A DNA stretch of 64,000 nt from Caulobacter vibrioides OR37 (GCF_000372645.1 NZ_APMP01000001.1:496001-560000), one strand, 5' to 3'; shown: positions 1 to 9,758, counted from the stretch's first letter. Notes: generated from the sequence alone by a model not told the origin. A program made the numbers and translations.

Positions 1-1
1 A

Positions 2-736
2 ACGCGACTGACGCCGCTTGGCGAGGTCGTCTACCCCCGGGCGGTGAAGCTTCTGGCGGATCGCGCCGACCTGCTGGCCGAAATCGACGAGGTGCGCGGG
101 CTGAAGCGCGGGACCCTGCGCCTCGGCCTGCCGCCCGTCGCCAGCAGCAGCATCTTTGGTCCGCTCGTCGCGCGTTTTCGCGCGCTATATCCTGGCCTGG
201 AAATCAAGCTGACCGAGCATGGCGGCGACGAGCTGACCAACCTGGTCCGTTCCGGCGAGCTGGAATTGGCCGCCAGCCTGATGCCCGGATTTGACGACCT
301 CGAATGGCAGGATGTCCGGCGTGAGCCGCTGGTCGCGGTTCTGCGCGCCGACCACCCGCTGGCGCGCGCCGGCGCGGTGGATGTCAACGCCTTGCGCGAC
401 ATTCCATTTCTACTGTTCAGTGAAGGCTTCGGCATCAATCGGCTGATCCTGGCCGCCTGCGGCCGACATGGGTTCGAGCCGGAAGTCGCGGCTCGCAGCA
501 GTCAGGTCGACTTCCTGCTTGAACTGGCGAACGAGGGCCTGGGCGTCGCCTTCGTGCCGCGCATGCTGGCGGAGCCCGCTCGGCGCGCCGGCCTGGGCAC
601 GCCCATCCTGGCCGAAGCCGAGACCGAATGGCGCCTGACCATGATCTGGCGTCGCGGCGCCTATCTGTCCCATGCCGCGAGGGCGTGGCTGGACCTCGTC
701 GACGCCTCCGCGAGGTCAAATTCCAGTTTCGACTAA
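2..736 (+). CDS. LysR-family transcriptional regulator, 5' truncated
   Basis: This is the C-terminal part of a LysR-type regulator; the reading frame is open to the left window edge, so the winged HTH lies outside. The visible part begins with the linker helix ([14 protein letters not shown]), typical of the end of the LysR DNA-binding domain, and continues into the two-lobed effector domain (GTLRLGLPP, then DHPLA and [11 protein letters not shown]). The lldD-like gene follows 91 bases downstream on the same strand with a dyad in between, so control of that gene is plausible. The effector cannot be told from sequence. Confidence 0.9.
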   Translation, partial: TRLTPLGEVVYPRAVKLLADRADLLAEIDEVRGLKRGTLRLGLPPVASSSIFGPLVARFRALYPGLEIKLTEHGGDELTNLVRSGELELAASLMPGFDDLEWQDVRREPLVAVLRADHPLARAGAVDVNALRDIPFLLFSEGFGINRLILAACGRHGFEPEVAARSSQVDFLLELANEGLGVAFVPRMLAEPARRAGLGTPILAEAETEWRLTMIWRRGAYLSHAARAWLDLVDASARSNSSFD

Positions 737-747
737 TGTGTATTCAA

Positions 748-766
748 AATTCTCATTTCTAGAATT
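748..766. promoter_or_regulatory. Inverted repeat upstream of the lactate dehydrogenase gene (LysR-site candidate)
   Basis: AATTCT and AGAATT form a 6-bp dyad with a 7-base spacer between the LysR gene and lldD. The inner T-N(11)-A geometry fits LysR-type boxes. A second perfect palindrome, CGAGATCTCG, lies at 788-797. Binding is inferred from symmetry and position only. Confidence 0.35.
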
Positions 767-827
767 GATACGCCCCGCCTATCGAGACGAGATCTCGATA
801 TCGGCGCCTGAGCCAGGGAGACCGCCA

Positions 828-1985
828 ATGATCATCTCCGCGCCCACCGACTATCGGGAAGCCGCTCGGCGTCGCCTCCCCCGGTTCCTGTTCGATTACA
901 TCGACGGCGGCGCGGTGACCGAAAGCACGATGAACGCGAATGTGACAGCGTTGCGGGAGGTCGCCTTGCGTCAGCGCGTGCTCGGCGGCGTCGGCGAGCC
1001 CAGCCTCGGCGCGGAGATCCTCGGCGAGCGCTGGACGCTGCCCATCGCGTTCGGCCCCGTCGGGGCCACGGGCATGTACGCTCGCCGGGGCGAGACCCAG
1101 GTCGCGCGGGCGGCGGCGATCAGGGGCGTTCCCTATGTGCTGTCGACCGTTTCCGTCTGCTCGATCGAGGAGGTCGCGCGCGCCGGCGGAGATCAGCTCT
1201 GGTTCCAGCTCTATGTGCTGAAGGATCGCGGCTTCATGACCAACGCCTTGGAACGCGCCTGGGCCGCGGGCATGAAGACTCTGGTCTTCACGGTCGATAT
1301 GCCCGCCCCGGGCTCTCGCTATCGCGACCGGCGCTCGGGCATGGCGGGGCCCGCCGCCACGCTACGCCAATATCTGCAGGCCTTCACCCATCCGGAATGG
1401 GCGGTCGATGTCGGCCTGCTGGGTCGTCCCCTGTCGTTCGGCAACATCGAGGCCTATGTCGGGCGCAGGATGGGGATGAAGGACTATACGGGGTTTCTGG
1501 CCCGGAACTTCGATCCGTCGATCACTTGGGCCGACCTCGAGTGGATCCGCGACAGCTGGAAGGGCAAACTGATCCTCAAGGGCATTCTCGATCCGGAGGA
1601 TGCGCGCGACGCCGTGCGAATGGGCGCCGACGGGATCGTTGTCTCCAACCATGGCGGACGCCAGCTCGACGGCGCGATCCCCACCGCGCGGGCGCTTCCA
1701 AGGGTGGCCGACGCCGTGGGCGGCGACCTTACGATCCTCGCGGACTCGGGCGTTCGATCGGGCCTGGATGTCGCGCGGATGCTGGCCCTCGGGGCCCAGG
1801 GCGTCCTGCTGGGCCGCGCCTATGCCTATGCGCTGGCGGCGGATGGTCAGCGCGGGGTGGAGCACCTGCTCGACCTCCTGGCGGCCGACCTGCGCGTCAC
1901 GATGATCCTGACCGGCGCGCGAACGGTCGCCGACATCTCCCGCGAGTCGCTCGTGGCGGCGGAGAAGGAGATGGCGGCCCGCTAG
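828..1985 (+). CDS. lldD: FMN-dependent L-lactate dehydrogenase (alpha-hydroxy acid oxidase family)
   Basis: A 385-residue FMN enzyme that oxidises L-lactate or a related 2-hydroxy acid to the 2-keto acid, passing electrons to the quinone pool. Family landmarks are FDYIDGGA near the start, [46 protein letters not shown] (FMN Lys region) and SNHGGRQLD with the catalytic His at residue 275, the same number as in E. coli LldD; GSR/LLGR phosphate-binding segments follow. ATG 828 is chosen because AGGGAG lies just upstream and the family N-terminus begins there, although the frame is open further up. It is convergent with the FAH/SDR genes, whose products could supply L-lactate. Confidence 0.85.
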   Translation: MIISAPTDYREAARRRLPRFLFDYIDGGAVTESTMNANVTALREVALRQRVLGGVGEPSLGAEILGERWTLPIAFGPVGATGMYARRGETQVARAAAIRGVPYVLSTVSVCSIEEVARAGGDQLWFQLYVLKDRGFMTNALERAWAAGMKTLVFTVDMPAPGSRYRDRRSGMAGPAATLRQYLQAFTHPEWAVDVGLLGRPLSFGNIEAYVGRRMGMKDYTGFLARNFDPSITWADLEWIRDSWKGKLILKGILDPEDARDAVRMGADGIVVSNHGGRQLDGAIPTARALPRVADAVGGDLTILADSGVRSGLDVARMLALGAQGVLLGRAYAYALAADGQRGVEHLLDLLAADLRVTMILTGARTVADISRESLVAAEKEMAAR

Positions 1986-2001
1986 GGTTCGGCGTCCAAG
2001 G

Positions 2002-2844
2002 CTAGCCCTGTACAACCGTCTGCTTCTGCCGCCCCAGGCCTTCTATGCCCAGCTCGACCACGTCGCCGGGCTGAAGCCAGACGGGCGGCTTTTGCCCCAT
2101 GCCGACGCCCGGCGGCGTGCCGGTCGAGATGATGTCGCCGGGCATCAGGGTCATGAAGCGCGAAACATAGGCGATCAGGAAGGCGGGCTTGTAGATCATC
2201 GTGGCGGTGGATCCGTTCTGGAAACGGCGGCCGTTCACCTCCAGCCACATCGACAGCGCGCACGGATCGGCGATCTCGTCGCGCGTGACAAGCCAGGGAC
2301 CGATGGGGCCGAAGGTGTCACATCCCTTGCCCTTGTCCCACGTGCCGTGCCGATCCATCTGGAACGCGCGTTCCGACACGTCATTGATCACGCAATAGCC
2401 GAACAGGTGATCCATCGCCTCGGCCTCGGAAACGTATTTCGCCTTCTTGCCGATGACGAGGCCAAGCTCGACCTCCCAGTCGAGCCGGGTCGAGTCGCGG
2501 GGACGCTCGATGGCGTCGTTGGGCCCGCAGATGGCGCTGGTCGCCTTGAGAAAGACGACAGGTTCCGGCGGGACGGCGGCGCCAGTTTCGGCGGCGTGAT
2601 CCGAATAGTTGAGGCCGATGCAGACGAACTTGCTCACCCCGCCCACGCACGGACCGATCCGCGTCGCCGGATCAACCACCGGCAGGGCGGAGAGGTCCAG
2701 CGATCCAAGACCCAGATCCGCGCCTCTGGAAAGGGTCGCGCCGTCGATATCGGCGACAAGCCCCCACAGATCCCTGATGGCGCCGTCGGCGTCGATCACG
2801 CCGGGCTTCTCGGCGCCGGGCTCTCCAAAGCGGATGAATTTCAC
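2002..2844 (-). CDS. Fumarylacetoacetate hydrolase (FAH) family protein
   Basis: A 280-residue FAH-fold hydrolase of the group that cleaves acylpyruvates or 2,4-diketo-3-deoxy sugar acids. Seen are the family N-terminus (VKFIRFGEPGAEKPG), SKFVCIGLNYSDHAAE, the metal-ligand region DWEVELGLVIG and NDVSER, and the C-terminal GDIISTGTPPGVG. A GTG start at 2844 is chosen because AAAGGA lies about 10 bases upstream; the frame is open slightly further. It follows the BDH2-like SDR gene by 38 bases on the same strand. That SDR/FAH pair occurs in the non-phosphorylated L-fucose and L-rhamnose routes, where the final products are pyruvate and L-lactate. The substrate here is not proven. Confidence 0.85.
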   Translation of the reverse strand: MKFIRFGEPGAEKPGVIDADGAIRDLWGLVADIDGATLSRGADLGLGSLDLSALPVVDPATRIGPCVGGVSKFVCIGLNYSDHAAETGAAVPPEPVVFLKATSAICGPNDAIERPRDSTRLDWEVELGLVIGKKAKYVSEAEAMDHLFGYCVINDVSERAFQMDRHGTWDKGKGCDTFGPIGPWLVTRDEIADPCALSMWLEVNGRRFQNGSTATMIYKPAFLIAYVSRFMTLMPGDIISTGTPPGVGMGQKPPVWLQPGDVVELGIEGLGRQKQTVVQG

Positions 2845-2882
2845 GTCCGGGATTCCTTTCAAGAGACGGGGACGAGCCCGGT

Positions 2883-3611
2883 CTACATCGACCAACCGCC
2901 GTCGATGACCAGGGCCTGGCCCGTGGTGAAGGCGGCCTCATCGCTGACGAGGTAGGCGGCCAGGGCGGCGATTTCCTCGGGCTGGCCAAGGCGCCCCATC
3001 GGCTGACGAGCCCGGAAGGCCGCGAGCGCGCCCTCGAAGTCGCCCGTCGCCTTCAAGCGCTCCAGCAACGAGGGGGACTCCACGGTGCCCGGGCAGATGG
3101 CGTTGCACCGGATTCCCTGCCCCACGAAATCGGCCGCGATGGCGTTCGTCAGGCCAAGGACCGCCCCCTTGCTGGCGCTGTAGGCGAAGCGGTTGGGAAC
3201 TCCCTTCAGGGAGCTGGCGACGGAGGAGATGTTGAGAATGATGCCGTGTCCGCGCTCAAGCATTCCTGGCAGGAACGCCCGGCACGTTTGATACATGGTG
3301 TCGACATTGATCCTGAAAGAGTCGGACCAGCCCTTCTCGTCACACTCCAGGATAGACCCGGAGTGCACATAGCCGACCGCGTTGACGAGGATGTCGACGG
3401 CGCCGACTTCCGCGGCGGCGGCGCGGACGGCGGCCGCGTCGGTCGCGTCCAGCACCCGGGTCGTCACGCCGCTCAGCGCGTCGAGCAGCGCCGGATTGAT
3501 GTCGGTGGCGATGACCTCCGCGCCCTCGGCCGCGAAGCGTTCGGCGATGGCCCGACCGATGCCCTGGCCCGAGGCCGTGACCAGGGCGCGCTTGGCGGTC
3601 AGTCTTTTCAT
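2883..3611 (-). CDS. Short-chain dehydrogenase/reductase, BDH2 / 2-keto-3-deoxy-L-fuconate dehydrogenase-like
   Basis: A 242-residue classical SDR. The NAD-binding motif is TASGQGIG, the acidic residue after beta-2 (ATDIN) points to NAD, and NISSVAS with YSASK supplies the catalytic Ser, Tyr and Lys. The pattern GIRCNAICPGTVESPSL and the ending IDGGWSM match the human BDH2 / bacterial 2-keto-3-deoxy-fuconate dehydrogenase branch. The gene sits between the TonB receptor gene (117 bases upstream) and the FAH gene, so the three probably form one transcript. Oxidation of a 2-keto-3-deoxy acid or a hydroxyacid is the likely role. Confidence 0.88.
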   Translation of the reverse strand: MKRLTAKRALVTASGQGIGRAIAERFAAEGAEVIATDINPALLDALSGVTTRVLDATDAAAVRAAAAEVGAVDILVNAVGYVHSGSILECDEKGWSDSFRINVDTMYQTCRAFLPGMLERGHGIILNISSVASSLKGVPNRFAYSASKGAVLGLTNAIAADFVGQGIRCNAICPGTVESPSLLERLKATGDFEGALAAFRARQPMGRLGQPEEIAALAAYLVSDEAAFTTGQALVIDGGWSM

Positions 3612-3728
3612 GGGGAAAGGTCCTCTGGAACCCGCGGCCGGCCGGACATGCCGGCGGACGCGCTGGGGGCTGCCAGGCGTCCGCCTTCCGCCGGGCCAGC
3701 GCGCGCCGGCCGCCGCGACGGTCTAAGC

Positions 3729-5969
3729 TCAGAACTTGCGCGAGATGTCGAAGCTGAAGGTGCGCCCCTCGGTCACCGTCTGGGCGCCGTTGTAGAACAG
3801 GAACTGCGGCACGTGCTGATCGAACAGGTTCTTCACCCCGACCGTGACCCGCAGATTATCGTGGACCAGCGCGCCGGCTTGCAGGTCGATCTTGTTGAAC
3901 TGCTTGTAGCTCTGAAGCACGCCGACATAGTCGCCCAGCTTGCCGCCCCATTCGATACGCGCCGAGCCCGAGGCCACGAAATGGACGGCGTCGGTAACGG
4001 GGCGATCGATGTTGAACACCGCGTTGAACGTCCCCTTCCGGGTATAAGGCAGCAGCTTGCCGTCCAGCGTAAAGGCGTTCGGCTTGCCCGCGTTGACCAC
4101 CGCCTTGTCGAAGCGCGGATCAAGAACGCCAACGCTGATCCCGCCGCTGAACCACGAGACCGGCTTGAACAGGAACTCGACCTCGACGCCCTTGGTGCGG
4201 CTCGTCCCCACATTGGCGTAGTAGGATTGAGCCAGAGCCGTGGACTGGGTGATCAGCACGTTGTCCTGCGGCATGTAGAAGACGGCTGCGTCGATCGAGG
4301 CCTTACCGCCGAACAGGACGGCCTTGACGCCAGCCTCGTAGTTCTGGGCCCGCTCCTCGTCATAAGGCACGGTGGACGCCGAGGTCGGGGTGAGATTGAA
4401 GGCGCCCGGACGGAAGCCCGTCGAATAGGTCACGTAGAAGTTCAGGTCGGTGTTGACCGCGTACTTCAGCGTCACCGACGGCGCGGTGAAGTCGAACGAC
4501 TTGCTGATGTCGAGGTTGTAGGTCGGGAACGTTGCACCGAAGGCCGCGCCCGCCACATAGGCGAGCGTCGGATTGGCGATCGGCTGAATGCCCGAGCGGA
4601 AGACCAGGGCCTTCCTGTCATGATTGAACCTCAGGCCGCCGCTGAGCGACCAGTGGTCATCAAAGGCGTAGGCGGCGGTGGCGAACACCGATGAGGATCG
4701 GGTGTTGATGCTGGTGCCGGGGCTGGGGCTTCCGACGGGAACGGTCTGAACGCCGAGACCCAAGGGCATTCCAGTCACGGCGTCGACGTTCAGCGTGTAA
4801 CGGCCCGCGACCGAGTAGGCGTAGTCTTCCTTGAAATACGAAGCGCCGACCATCCAGGTGAAGGGCTGGTCCTGCTTGGACGAGAACAGGCCCTCCACGA
4901 AGGTGTCATGCACCACATCGTGCTCGCCGGACGTCGCGGCGATGTTGTAGGGCGGCCCCAACGGCGTCTGGTCGAGGTCGTAGAGCGAGTGGAAGCCGTA
5001 TTGGCGATAGCTCGCGTTCACCGACAGGTCGCCAATGTCGGTGTGGTACGTCATCTTCTCGAACATATAGGCGTTGGTCTTCGACGAGACGGACGACGTA
5101 TCGCGATAGACCGTCTCGTAGGTTTCCTTCGGCGTCGGCTGGAAGGTCAGGCCGTTGCCGTGAATGCCGCCCGGCGCGTAGGAACTCAGGGCAGGCCCGC
5201 GATAGGCCTCGTATTCCGCGAGGAGCTGCACATCCAGCCGATCGTTGGGCTGAATGGAGGCGCTGGCGCGCAGGCCCCGGTCGCTGAAGGCGCCGATATA
5301 CTGATTCAGCGTCGCGTTCTTCATTTCCGCTTGGGTCTGCTTGAAGCTCCACCCGGCGAAGCGAAGGGCGACCACATCATTGACCGGCACATTGACCGCG
5401 CCCTCGATGTCGGCCTGATGATAGCTGCCGTAAGACGCCTTCACATAGCCGCCGAAGTCGTGCTTGGGCATGGCGTCGATCACGACGACGGTGCCGCCGA
5501 CCGAGCTGCGCCCGTAGTAGCCGCCCTGCGGCCCGCGTAGCACCTCGACCCGTTCGATATCGACCTGAGCGCCGAGGTTCTCCCGCTCGCCGCCGGCGTA
5601 GAGGCCGTTGCGATAGAGGCCGACATTCGGTTCGGCCTGGGTGTTCACCTGCTGCATCCCGCGGATGTTGATGAAGGTGTTCAGGTTGTTGGGCGAGTCC
5701 TGGATCACCGCGTTGGGGACAAGGCCGACGATGTCCCGGATGTTGGTGACGCCCCGCTCGCGCAGATCGGCCCCGCTGATGGCCGTCACGGTCGCGGGAA
5801 CCTCCTGCAACGCCTCGGCCCGGCGACGCGCGGTGACGACCACCGTTTGCACGGTGTCGACCTTGTCGCTCTTGTCGGCCGGCGCTTCGGCCCGCGCCGC
5901 GCTTGCAGCCATGACCGAGCACGCAACGCCCGCGAGAAGTAGAACCTTCATCTGGCAAGACCCCCTCAT
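3729..5969 (-). CDS. TonB-dependent outer membrane receptor
   Basis: A 746-residue TonB-dependent receptor. A signal peptide (about residues 1-28, ending ASAARA) is followed by a TonB-box-like stretch (QTVVVTARRR), a plug domain (ATVTAISGADLRERG, IERVEVLRGPQGGYYGRSSVGGT) and a beta barrel ending in the typical aromatic terminus (FSFDISRKF). ATG 5969 is preferred because GGGAGGG lies directly upstream. It heads the transcript with the SDR and FAH genes and is divergent from the amidase gene; the shared intergenic region carries two copies of the island-1 operator motif. It probably imports the island's substrate, whose nature is unknown. Confidence 0.93.
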   Translation of the reverse strand: MRGSCQMKVLLLAGVACSVMAASAARAEAPADKSDKVDTVQTVVVTARRRAEALQEVPATVTAISGADLRERGVTNIRDIVGLVPNAVIQDSPNNLNTFINIRGMQQVNTQAEPNVGLYRNGLYAGGERENLGAQVDIERVEVLRGPQGGYYGRSSVGGTVVVIDAMPKHDFGGYVKASYGSYHQADIEGAVNVPVNDVVALRFAGWSFKQTQAEMKNATLNQYIGAFSDRGLRASASIQPNDRLDVQLLAEYEAYRGPALSSYAPGGIHGNGLTFQPTPKETYETVYRDTSSVSSKTNAYMFEKMTYHTDIGDLSVNASYRQYGFHSLYDLDQTPLGPPYNIAATSGEHDVVHDTFVEGLFSSKQDQPFTWMVGASYFKEDYAYSVAGRYTLNVDAVTGMPLGLGVQTVPVGSPSPGTSINTRSSSVFATAAYAFDDHWSLSGGLRFNHDRKALVFRSGIQPIANPTLAYVAGAAFGATFPTYNLDISKSFDFTAPSVTLKYAVNTDLNFYVTYSTGFRPGAFNLTPTSASTVPYDEERAQNYEAGVKAVLFGGKASIDAAVFYMPQDNVLITQSTALAQSYYANVGTSRTKGVEVEFLFKPVSWFSGGISVGVLDPRFDKAVVNAGKPNAFTLDGKLLPYTRKGTFNAVFNIDRPVTDAVHFVASGSARIEWGGKLGDYVGVLQSYKQFNKIDLQAGALVHDNLRVTVGVKNLFDQHVPQFLFYNGAQTVTEGRTFSFDISRKF

Positions 5970-6013
5970 GTTCCCTCCCGGAATGGTCGCTCCGACCTGT
6001 GAGCGACGCCGTC

Positions 6014-6031
6014 AATATGATCACCGCTTAC
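6014..6031 (+). promoter_or_regulatory. Island-1 operator motif, copy 1
   Basis: AATATGATCACCGCTTAC matches 14 of 18 positions of the reference copy at 18396-18413. It lies between the divergent TonB receptor and amidase genes, and a TTGAC element reading toward the receptor gene overlaps its edge. Confidence 0.6.
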
Positions 6032-6059
6032 TTTTTGAGTGTTGTGACGAGCTGAAGAC

Positions 6060-6077
6060 AATGTCAACACTGCTCAT
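6060..6077 (+). promoter_or_regulatory. Island-1 operator motif, copy 2
   Basis: AATGTCAACACTGCTCAT matches 15 of 18 positions of the reference copy at 18396-18413. It is 46 bases from copy 1 in the same orientation, nearer the amidase gene. Confidence 0.6.
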
Positions 6078-6160
6078 ACTGGCTTGTTCCGGCGACACCC
6101 TGGCGCCTATAAGATCGGCGCCGCGGCTACCGACAGGTCAGACCCGACAACCTTCTGTGG

Positions 6161-7561
6161 ATGAGCGTTATGCGAACGGCGGTGGAAACGGCGGAACAGG
6201 TTCGAAAAGGCGCCTTGAAGGCGACGGATCGGATCAAGGAGGCGCTCGACGCGATCGAAAAGCACAACGGGGCGATCAACGCCTTCATCCGCGTCGACGC
6301 GGAAGGCGCCCTCGCCCGCGCCCACGAAATCGACCAAGCGGTGGCGGCTGGCGAGGATCCTGGCCCGCTGGCGGGCGTGCCGCTGGGCGTGAAGGACATG
6401 GAAGCGTGCAAAGGCTTCCCCATCACCCAAGGCAGCTGGTTCCTGAAGGACAATCCGCCGGAAAAGGCCGACTCGCGCCACGTCGCGCGGTTGCGCGCCG
6501 CGGGAGCCGTGATCGTGGGCATCACCGCCGCCTCGGAATTCGGCATGGATTCGGCGACCACCTCGCGGCTTTATGGCGTGACGCGAAATCCGTGGAACCT
6601 CGACAAGACGCCCGGGGGGTCCAGCGGCGGCTCGTCGGCGGCCGTCGCCGCCGGCATGACGCCCTTGGCCACCGGAACCGACGCCGGCGGCTCGATCCGC
6701 GAACCGGCGGCCTTCACCGGTCTCGTCGGCCTGAAGCCCAGCCACGGCCGAATTCCCAAGATGAACGGCTTCTCCAACTGGTCGGTGCATGGCGCCCTCG
6801 CCCGAACCGCCGCCGACGCGGCCCGTCACCTGGATGTGGCCAGCGGCCCGCATGACGGCGACCGCCAGTCACTGCCCGCCTACCCCGGCCGTTTCGAGGA
6901 CGCGATCGAGACGCTGGACGTGTCGGGCCTGCGCGCCTTCTGGACGCCCGACCATGGCTACGCCCCGGTCGAGCCGGAAGTCGCCGCGATCGCGCGCGAG
7001 GCCGCGCAACGACTGATGCGCGCCGCGCGCCTGGCGGAGGCCCAGGTCGATTTCCGTCCGGTGAACATCTACCGCGACTTCGGAGCCATCTTTGGCTCGA
7101 CTCTGGAGGAGGACTTCACCCGCGACGGCATCTTGCCGGACGGGTTCGATATGCTCTCCGCCCCGGTCCAACGGCTGCTCTCCAAGTTCCGAGAGCACCG
7201 CGGCGAGGTCGACGTCAAGAAGTCTTGGGAGAACGTCCATCTTCTTGAACGGCAGGTGGCCGATCTCTTCTCCGAGGTCGACCTTCTCCTGTCGCCCGCC
7301 ACGTCGTGCGCCCCCTATGGCGCCGACGATCCCATCCCCTCGGTGATCGACGGGCGCGACGCGACCTACACCGGCGCGGAACCGTTCGGCATGTTGGCCA
7401 ACGCCTGCTGGAATCCCTCGATCTCGATTCCGGCGGGCCTGACCTCGGATGGCCTGCCCGTCGGACTTCAGATCACCGCGCGCCGTCACCGCGACGATAT
7501 CCTGCTCAGGCTGGCTCGCCTGGCGGAACTGGACGCGCCATGGACGTTTCCATCCCTTTGA
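6161..7561 (+). CDS. Amidase (amidase-signature family)
   Basis: A 466-residue amidase-signature hydrolase. The Ser-cisSer-Lys triad is visible: Lys in GVPLGVKDMEA, the glycine/serine-rich loop GGSSGGSSAAVAAG, and the nucleophile Ser in DAGGSIREPAAFTGLVGLKP. There is no signal peptide, so it acts in the cytoplasm on an amide, peptide amide or N-acyl compound. The start at 6161 has only a weak ribosome site; an in-frame ATG at 6170 is the alternative. It is the first gene rightward from the two operator copies, with the TetR gene next. Confidence 0.9.
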   Translation: MSVMRTAVETAEQVRKGALKATDRIKEALDAIEKHNGAINAFIRVDAEGALARAHEIDQAVAAGEDPGPLAGVPLGVKDMEACKGFPITQGSWFLKDNPPEKADSRHVARLRAAGAVIVGITAASEFGMDSATTSRLYGVTRNPWNLDKTPGGSSGGSSAAVAAGMTPLATGTDAGGSIREPAAFTGLVGLKPSHGRIPKMNGFSNWSVHGALARTAADAARHLDVASGPHDGDRQSLPAYPGRFEDAIETLDVSGLRAFWTPDHGYAPVEPEVAAIAREAAQRLMRAARLAEAQVDFRPVNIYRDFGAIFGSTLEEDFTRDGILPDGFDMLSAPVQRLLSKFREHRGEVDVKKSWENVHLLERQVADLFSEVDLLLSPATSCAPYGADDPIPSVIDGRDATYTGAEPFGMLANACWNPSISIPAGLTSDGLPVGLQITARRHRDDILLRLARLAELDAPWTFPSL

Positions 7562-7684
7562 AACGGCGATCGAAAGACACCGCCCACCCCAGCATTTATC
7601 AAGTCGGGCGCGAAGTGTACCAAGGCGGGCGTTGTAGTTGCGCCGGCCTGAACCGGCCACGGACGAAGGAGCCATGAAGCCGCG

Positions 7685-8329
7685 ATGACCGCCTCTCTAC
7701 CCACCGGCGCCGAGCCGGCCAGCGCCAACGCCCCCTATCACAAGGGGAACGTTCCGCTGCGCATGATGGAGGCGGCCGAGCGCATCCTAGCGACCGAAAC
7801 CGTCGAGGACATCACCGCCCGGCGCCTCTGCCGCGAAGTAGGCGTCACCTCCGCCAACTTCTACAATCACTATCCGAGCCTCGAATTCCTGCTTCTGGAG
7901 ATCGCCGCGAAAGGCTTCGAGGAGCGCATCCGCATGATGCGCCGCCTCCTCAAGCGCGGCCTTCCCCGCGAGGAGGCAATGGTCCAGTGCGCGGTCAAGA
8001 CCGTCGAGCTCGGCCTCGAAAAGCCTCAGCTTTTCCGGATCATGTTCGGCTATTCGAAAAATCCGAAGCAGAACCCGAAATATGTGGAACTGGCGGACCG
8101 CTCGCTCGCGACCCTGACGCAAATCGTCTATGGCGAGGACTTCTTCCGCGCCGACGATATCGCCTGGTCGCATGAGCACTGCAAGCGGACCTACGCCTTC
8201 TTCTCGTTCATATACGGGGTGGCGGTGGCCATCTCGACGGACATGATCTCGAACCCGTCCGGCACGCGGAAGGACCTGATCCGCTATGTCGAGGCGCTAA
8301 CCCGCACCTTCATCAAGGATATGGGCTGA
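7685..8329 (+). CDS. TetR/AcrR-family transcriptional regulator
   Basis: A 214-residue TetR regulator. The N-terminal HTH spans about residues 25-70, with the recognition part REVGVTSANFYNHYPSLEFLLLEI of the usual TetR form. The C-terminal ligand domain has no recognisable subfamily signature. It lies 123 bases after the amidase gene on the same strand and is the only DNA-binding regulator inside island 1, which makes it the best candidate to bind the shared 18-bp motif. No motif copy lies directly before it, so it may be transcribed from the amidase promoter. Confidence 0.9.
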   Translation: MTASLPTGAEPASANAPYHKGNVPLRMMEAAERILATETVEDITARRLCREVGVTSANFYNHYPSLEFLLLEIAAKGFEERIRMMRRLLKRGLPREEAMVQCAVKTVELGLEKPQLFRIMFGYSKNPKQNPKYVELADRSLATLTQIVYGEDFFRADDIAWSHEHCKRTYAFFSFIYGVAVAISTDMISNPSGTRKDLIRYVEALTRTFIKDMG

Positions 8330-8341
8330 GAGGCGCCTCCC

Positions 8342-9724
8342 TCATTCGGTCGCGGCCTTGGCCTCCAGACGTCGCGCTCGCGCCTCCAGGCGACGCTGGA
8401 TGATTCCATGCTTGCGGCTCGTGATCGGGAAGTTCCAGGCCAGGCAGGCCATGGATAGATGAAAGATCAGCGGAGCGCCGATATAGGCCGCGAGAAGGCC
8501 CAGATTAGCGACCTCGCCGTTCGGATGGCCGACCTTGTAGCCGGCCTTGTCCATAATGAGGAAGGCGCAGGCGCCGCCCAGCGCCATCATCACCTTGATG
8601 ACCAGCATCTGAATGGCGAAGAAGTTCCCCGCCTTGGACGAGCCGGTCCTCAGGGCGTCGTGGTCGATGACGTCACCCAGCACCGCGCCCGGCAGGAAGT
8701 TGGTCGGGGCGCCGAAGAACGACCGCACGCACACGAGCCCGATGAAGAAGGGAAAACCCGCCGATCCCTTGGGCAGCAGTAGAACGATCGGCGAGAGGCA
8801 GACGATCGCCGCGACGCAGAAGGCCCACGCCCTGTGCCGGTCGATCTTCTTGAGGATCGGCGTCCAGACTTGCAGGAACACCATCTCGGCGACGAACAGC
8901 GCCACCATGATGAAGGGGAACTGCTCCTTCAGCCCCATGAAGTCGGTCATGAAGATGAAGGTGGTCGACATGAAGAAGCCCTCGCCCAGGCCCCAGAGCG
9001 CGGTTATTCCGTAGAAGCGTTGCAGCACGGCCGAGCGCCGCAGGCTCGACAGAACCGCCCCCAGCGCGACCCGCCTGTTCTCCACCACCGGACCGTTCGG
9101 GACGATGATCAAGGACAGAAGCATGAAGAGCGGAAAAGCGATCACATAGGCGATGGAGAGAACCGCGAACGAGGTTCCGCTGATCGCCGTGCTCTTGGTG
9201 TAGAAATAGAGGCCGATGGGCAAAAGATAGGACGCCAGACTGCCGGCGATGTTGAAGATGGCCTTCGCCGCGCCGATGCGCGAACGCTCGACATAGTCAC
9301 GGCTCAGCTCCGCGCCCCAGGCGGAATTCGGCACCTCGAACATGGTGAAGCCGACATAGAGAAGCGCCGACCATAGCGCGAAATAGCCGACATCGGCGTT
9401 CGCCGGGGGCTGGAACAGGCGCGTCGCCGACAGGGCGCAAAAGATCATCGACCCGACGGCCCACGGCTTGCGCGTGCCGAACACCGCGCGGGTGCGGTCG
9501 GAGAGGAAACCGATGATCGGATCGGAAACCGCGTCGAACACCCGCCCCAGCGCGGCGACGGCTCCGATCTGCGCCAGGGTGATATGGGTGTGGCCCGCAT
9601 AATAGGCCGGCAGCAGCATGTAGAGCGGCAGGGCGATAAAGGCGTGGGGCATGGAGGGCATTCCATAGACCACACGCTGCAAGGCGGAGAGGGATTGACC
9701 CGAGCCAAGCCTGGAACGAAACAT
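8342..9724 (-). CDS. MFS transporter of the GPH (glycoside-pentoside-hexuronide:cation) type
   Basis: A 460-residue integral membrane carrier with about 12 hydrophobic segments. The loop 2-3 signature appears as SDPIIGFLSDRTRAVFGTRKPW, typical of MFS_2/GPH carriers, and a second conserved region holds EVPNSAWGAELS. It is convergent with the TetR gene and divergent from the beta-aminotransferase operon, with operator copies in the shared promoter. It probably moves the hydrolysed substrate or a product across the inner membrane; the sugar-based family name should not be taken as the substrate. Confidence 0.9.
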   Translation of the reverse strand: MFRSRLGSGQSLSALQRVVYGMPSMPHAFIALPLYMLLPAYYAGHTHITLAQIGAVAALGRVFDAVSDPIIGFLSDRTRAVFGTRKPWAVGSMIFCALSATRLFQPPANADVGYFALWSALLYVGFTMFEVPNSAWGAELSRDYVERSRIGAAKAIFNIAGSLASYLLPIGLYFYTKSTAISGTSFAVLSIAYVIAFPLFMLLSLIIVPNGPVVENRRVALGAVLSSLRRSAVLQRFYGITALWGLGEGFFMSTTFIFMTDFMGLKEQFPFIMVALFVAEMVFLQVWTPILKKIDRHRAWAFCVAAIVCLSPIVLLLPKGSAGFPFFIGLVCVRSFFGAPTNFLPGAVLGDVIDHDALRTGSSKAGNFFAIQMLVIKVMMALGGACAFLIMDKAGYKVGHPNGEVANLGLLAAYIGAPLIFHLSMACLAWNFPITSRKHGIIQRRLEARARRLEAKAATE

Positions 9725-9740
9725 TCGACCTCCCCGTCGA

Positions 9741-9758
9741 AAAATTATCGCCGCTTAC
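9741..9758 (+). promoter_or_regulatory. Island-1 operator motif, copy 3
   Basis: AAAATTATCGCCGCTTAC matches 12 of 18 positions of the reference copy. It lies just upstream of the MFS gene start in the divergent MFS / aminotransferase region. Confidence 0.5.

Noticed and set aside
3246..4694. Long open frame antisense to the first TonB receptor gene
   Set aside because: Composition is that of a GC-rich shadow frame, with no family motif; the opposite strand carries an obvious receptor.
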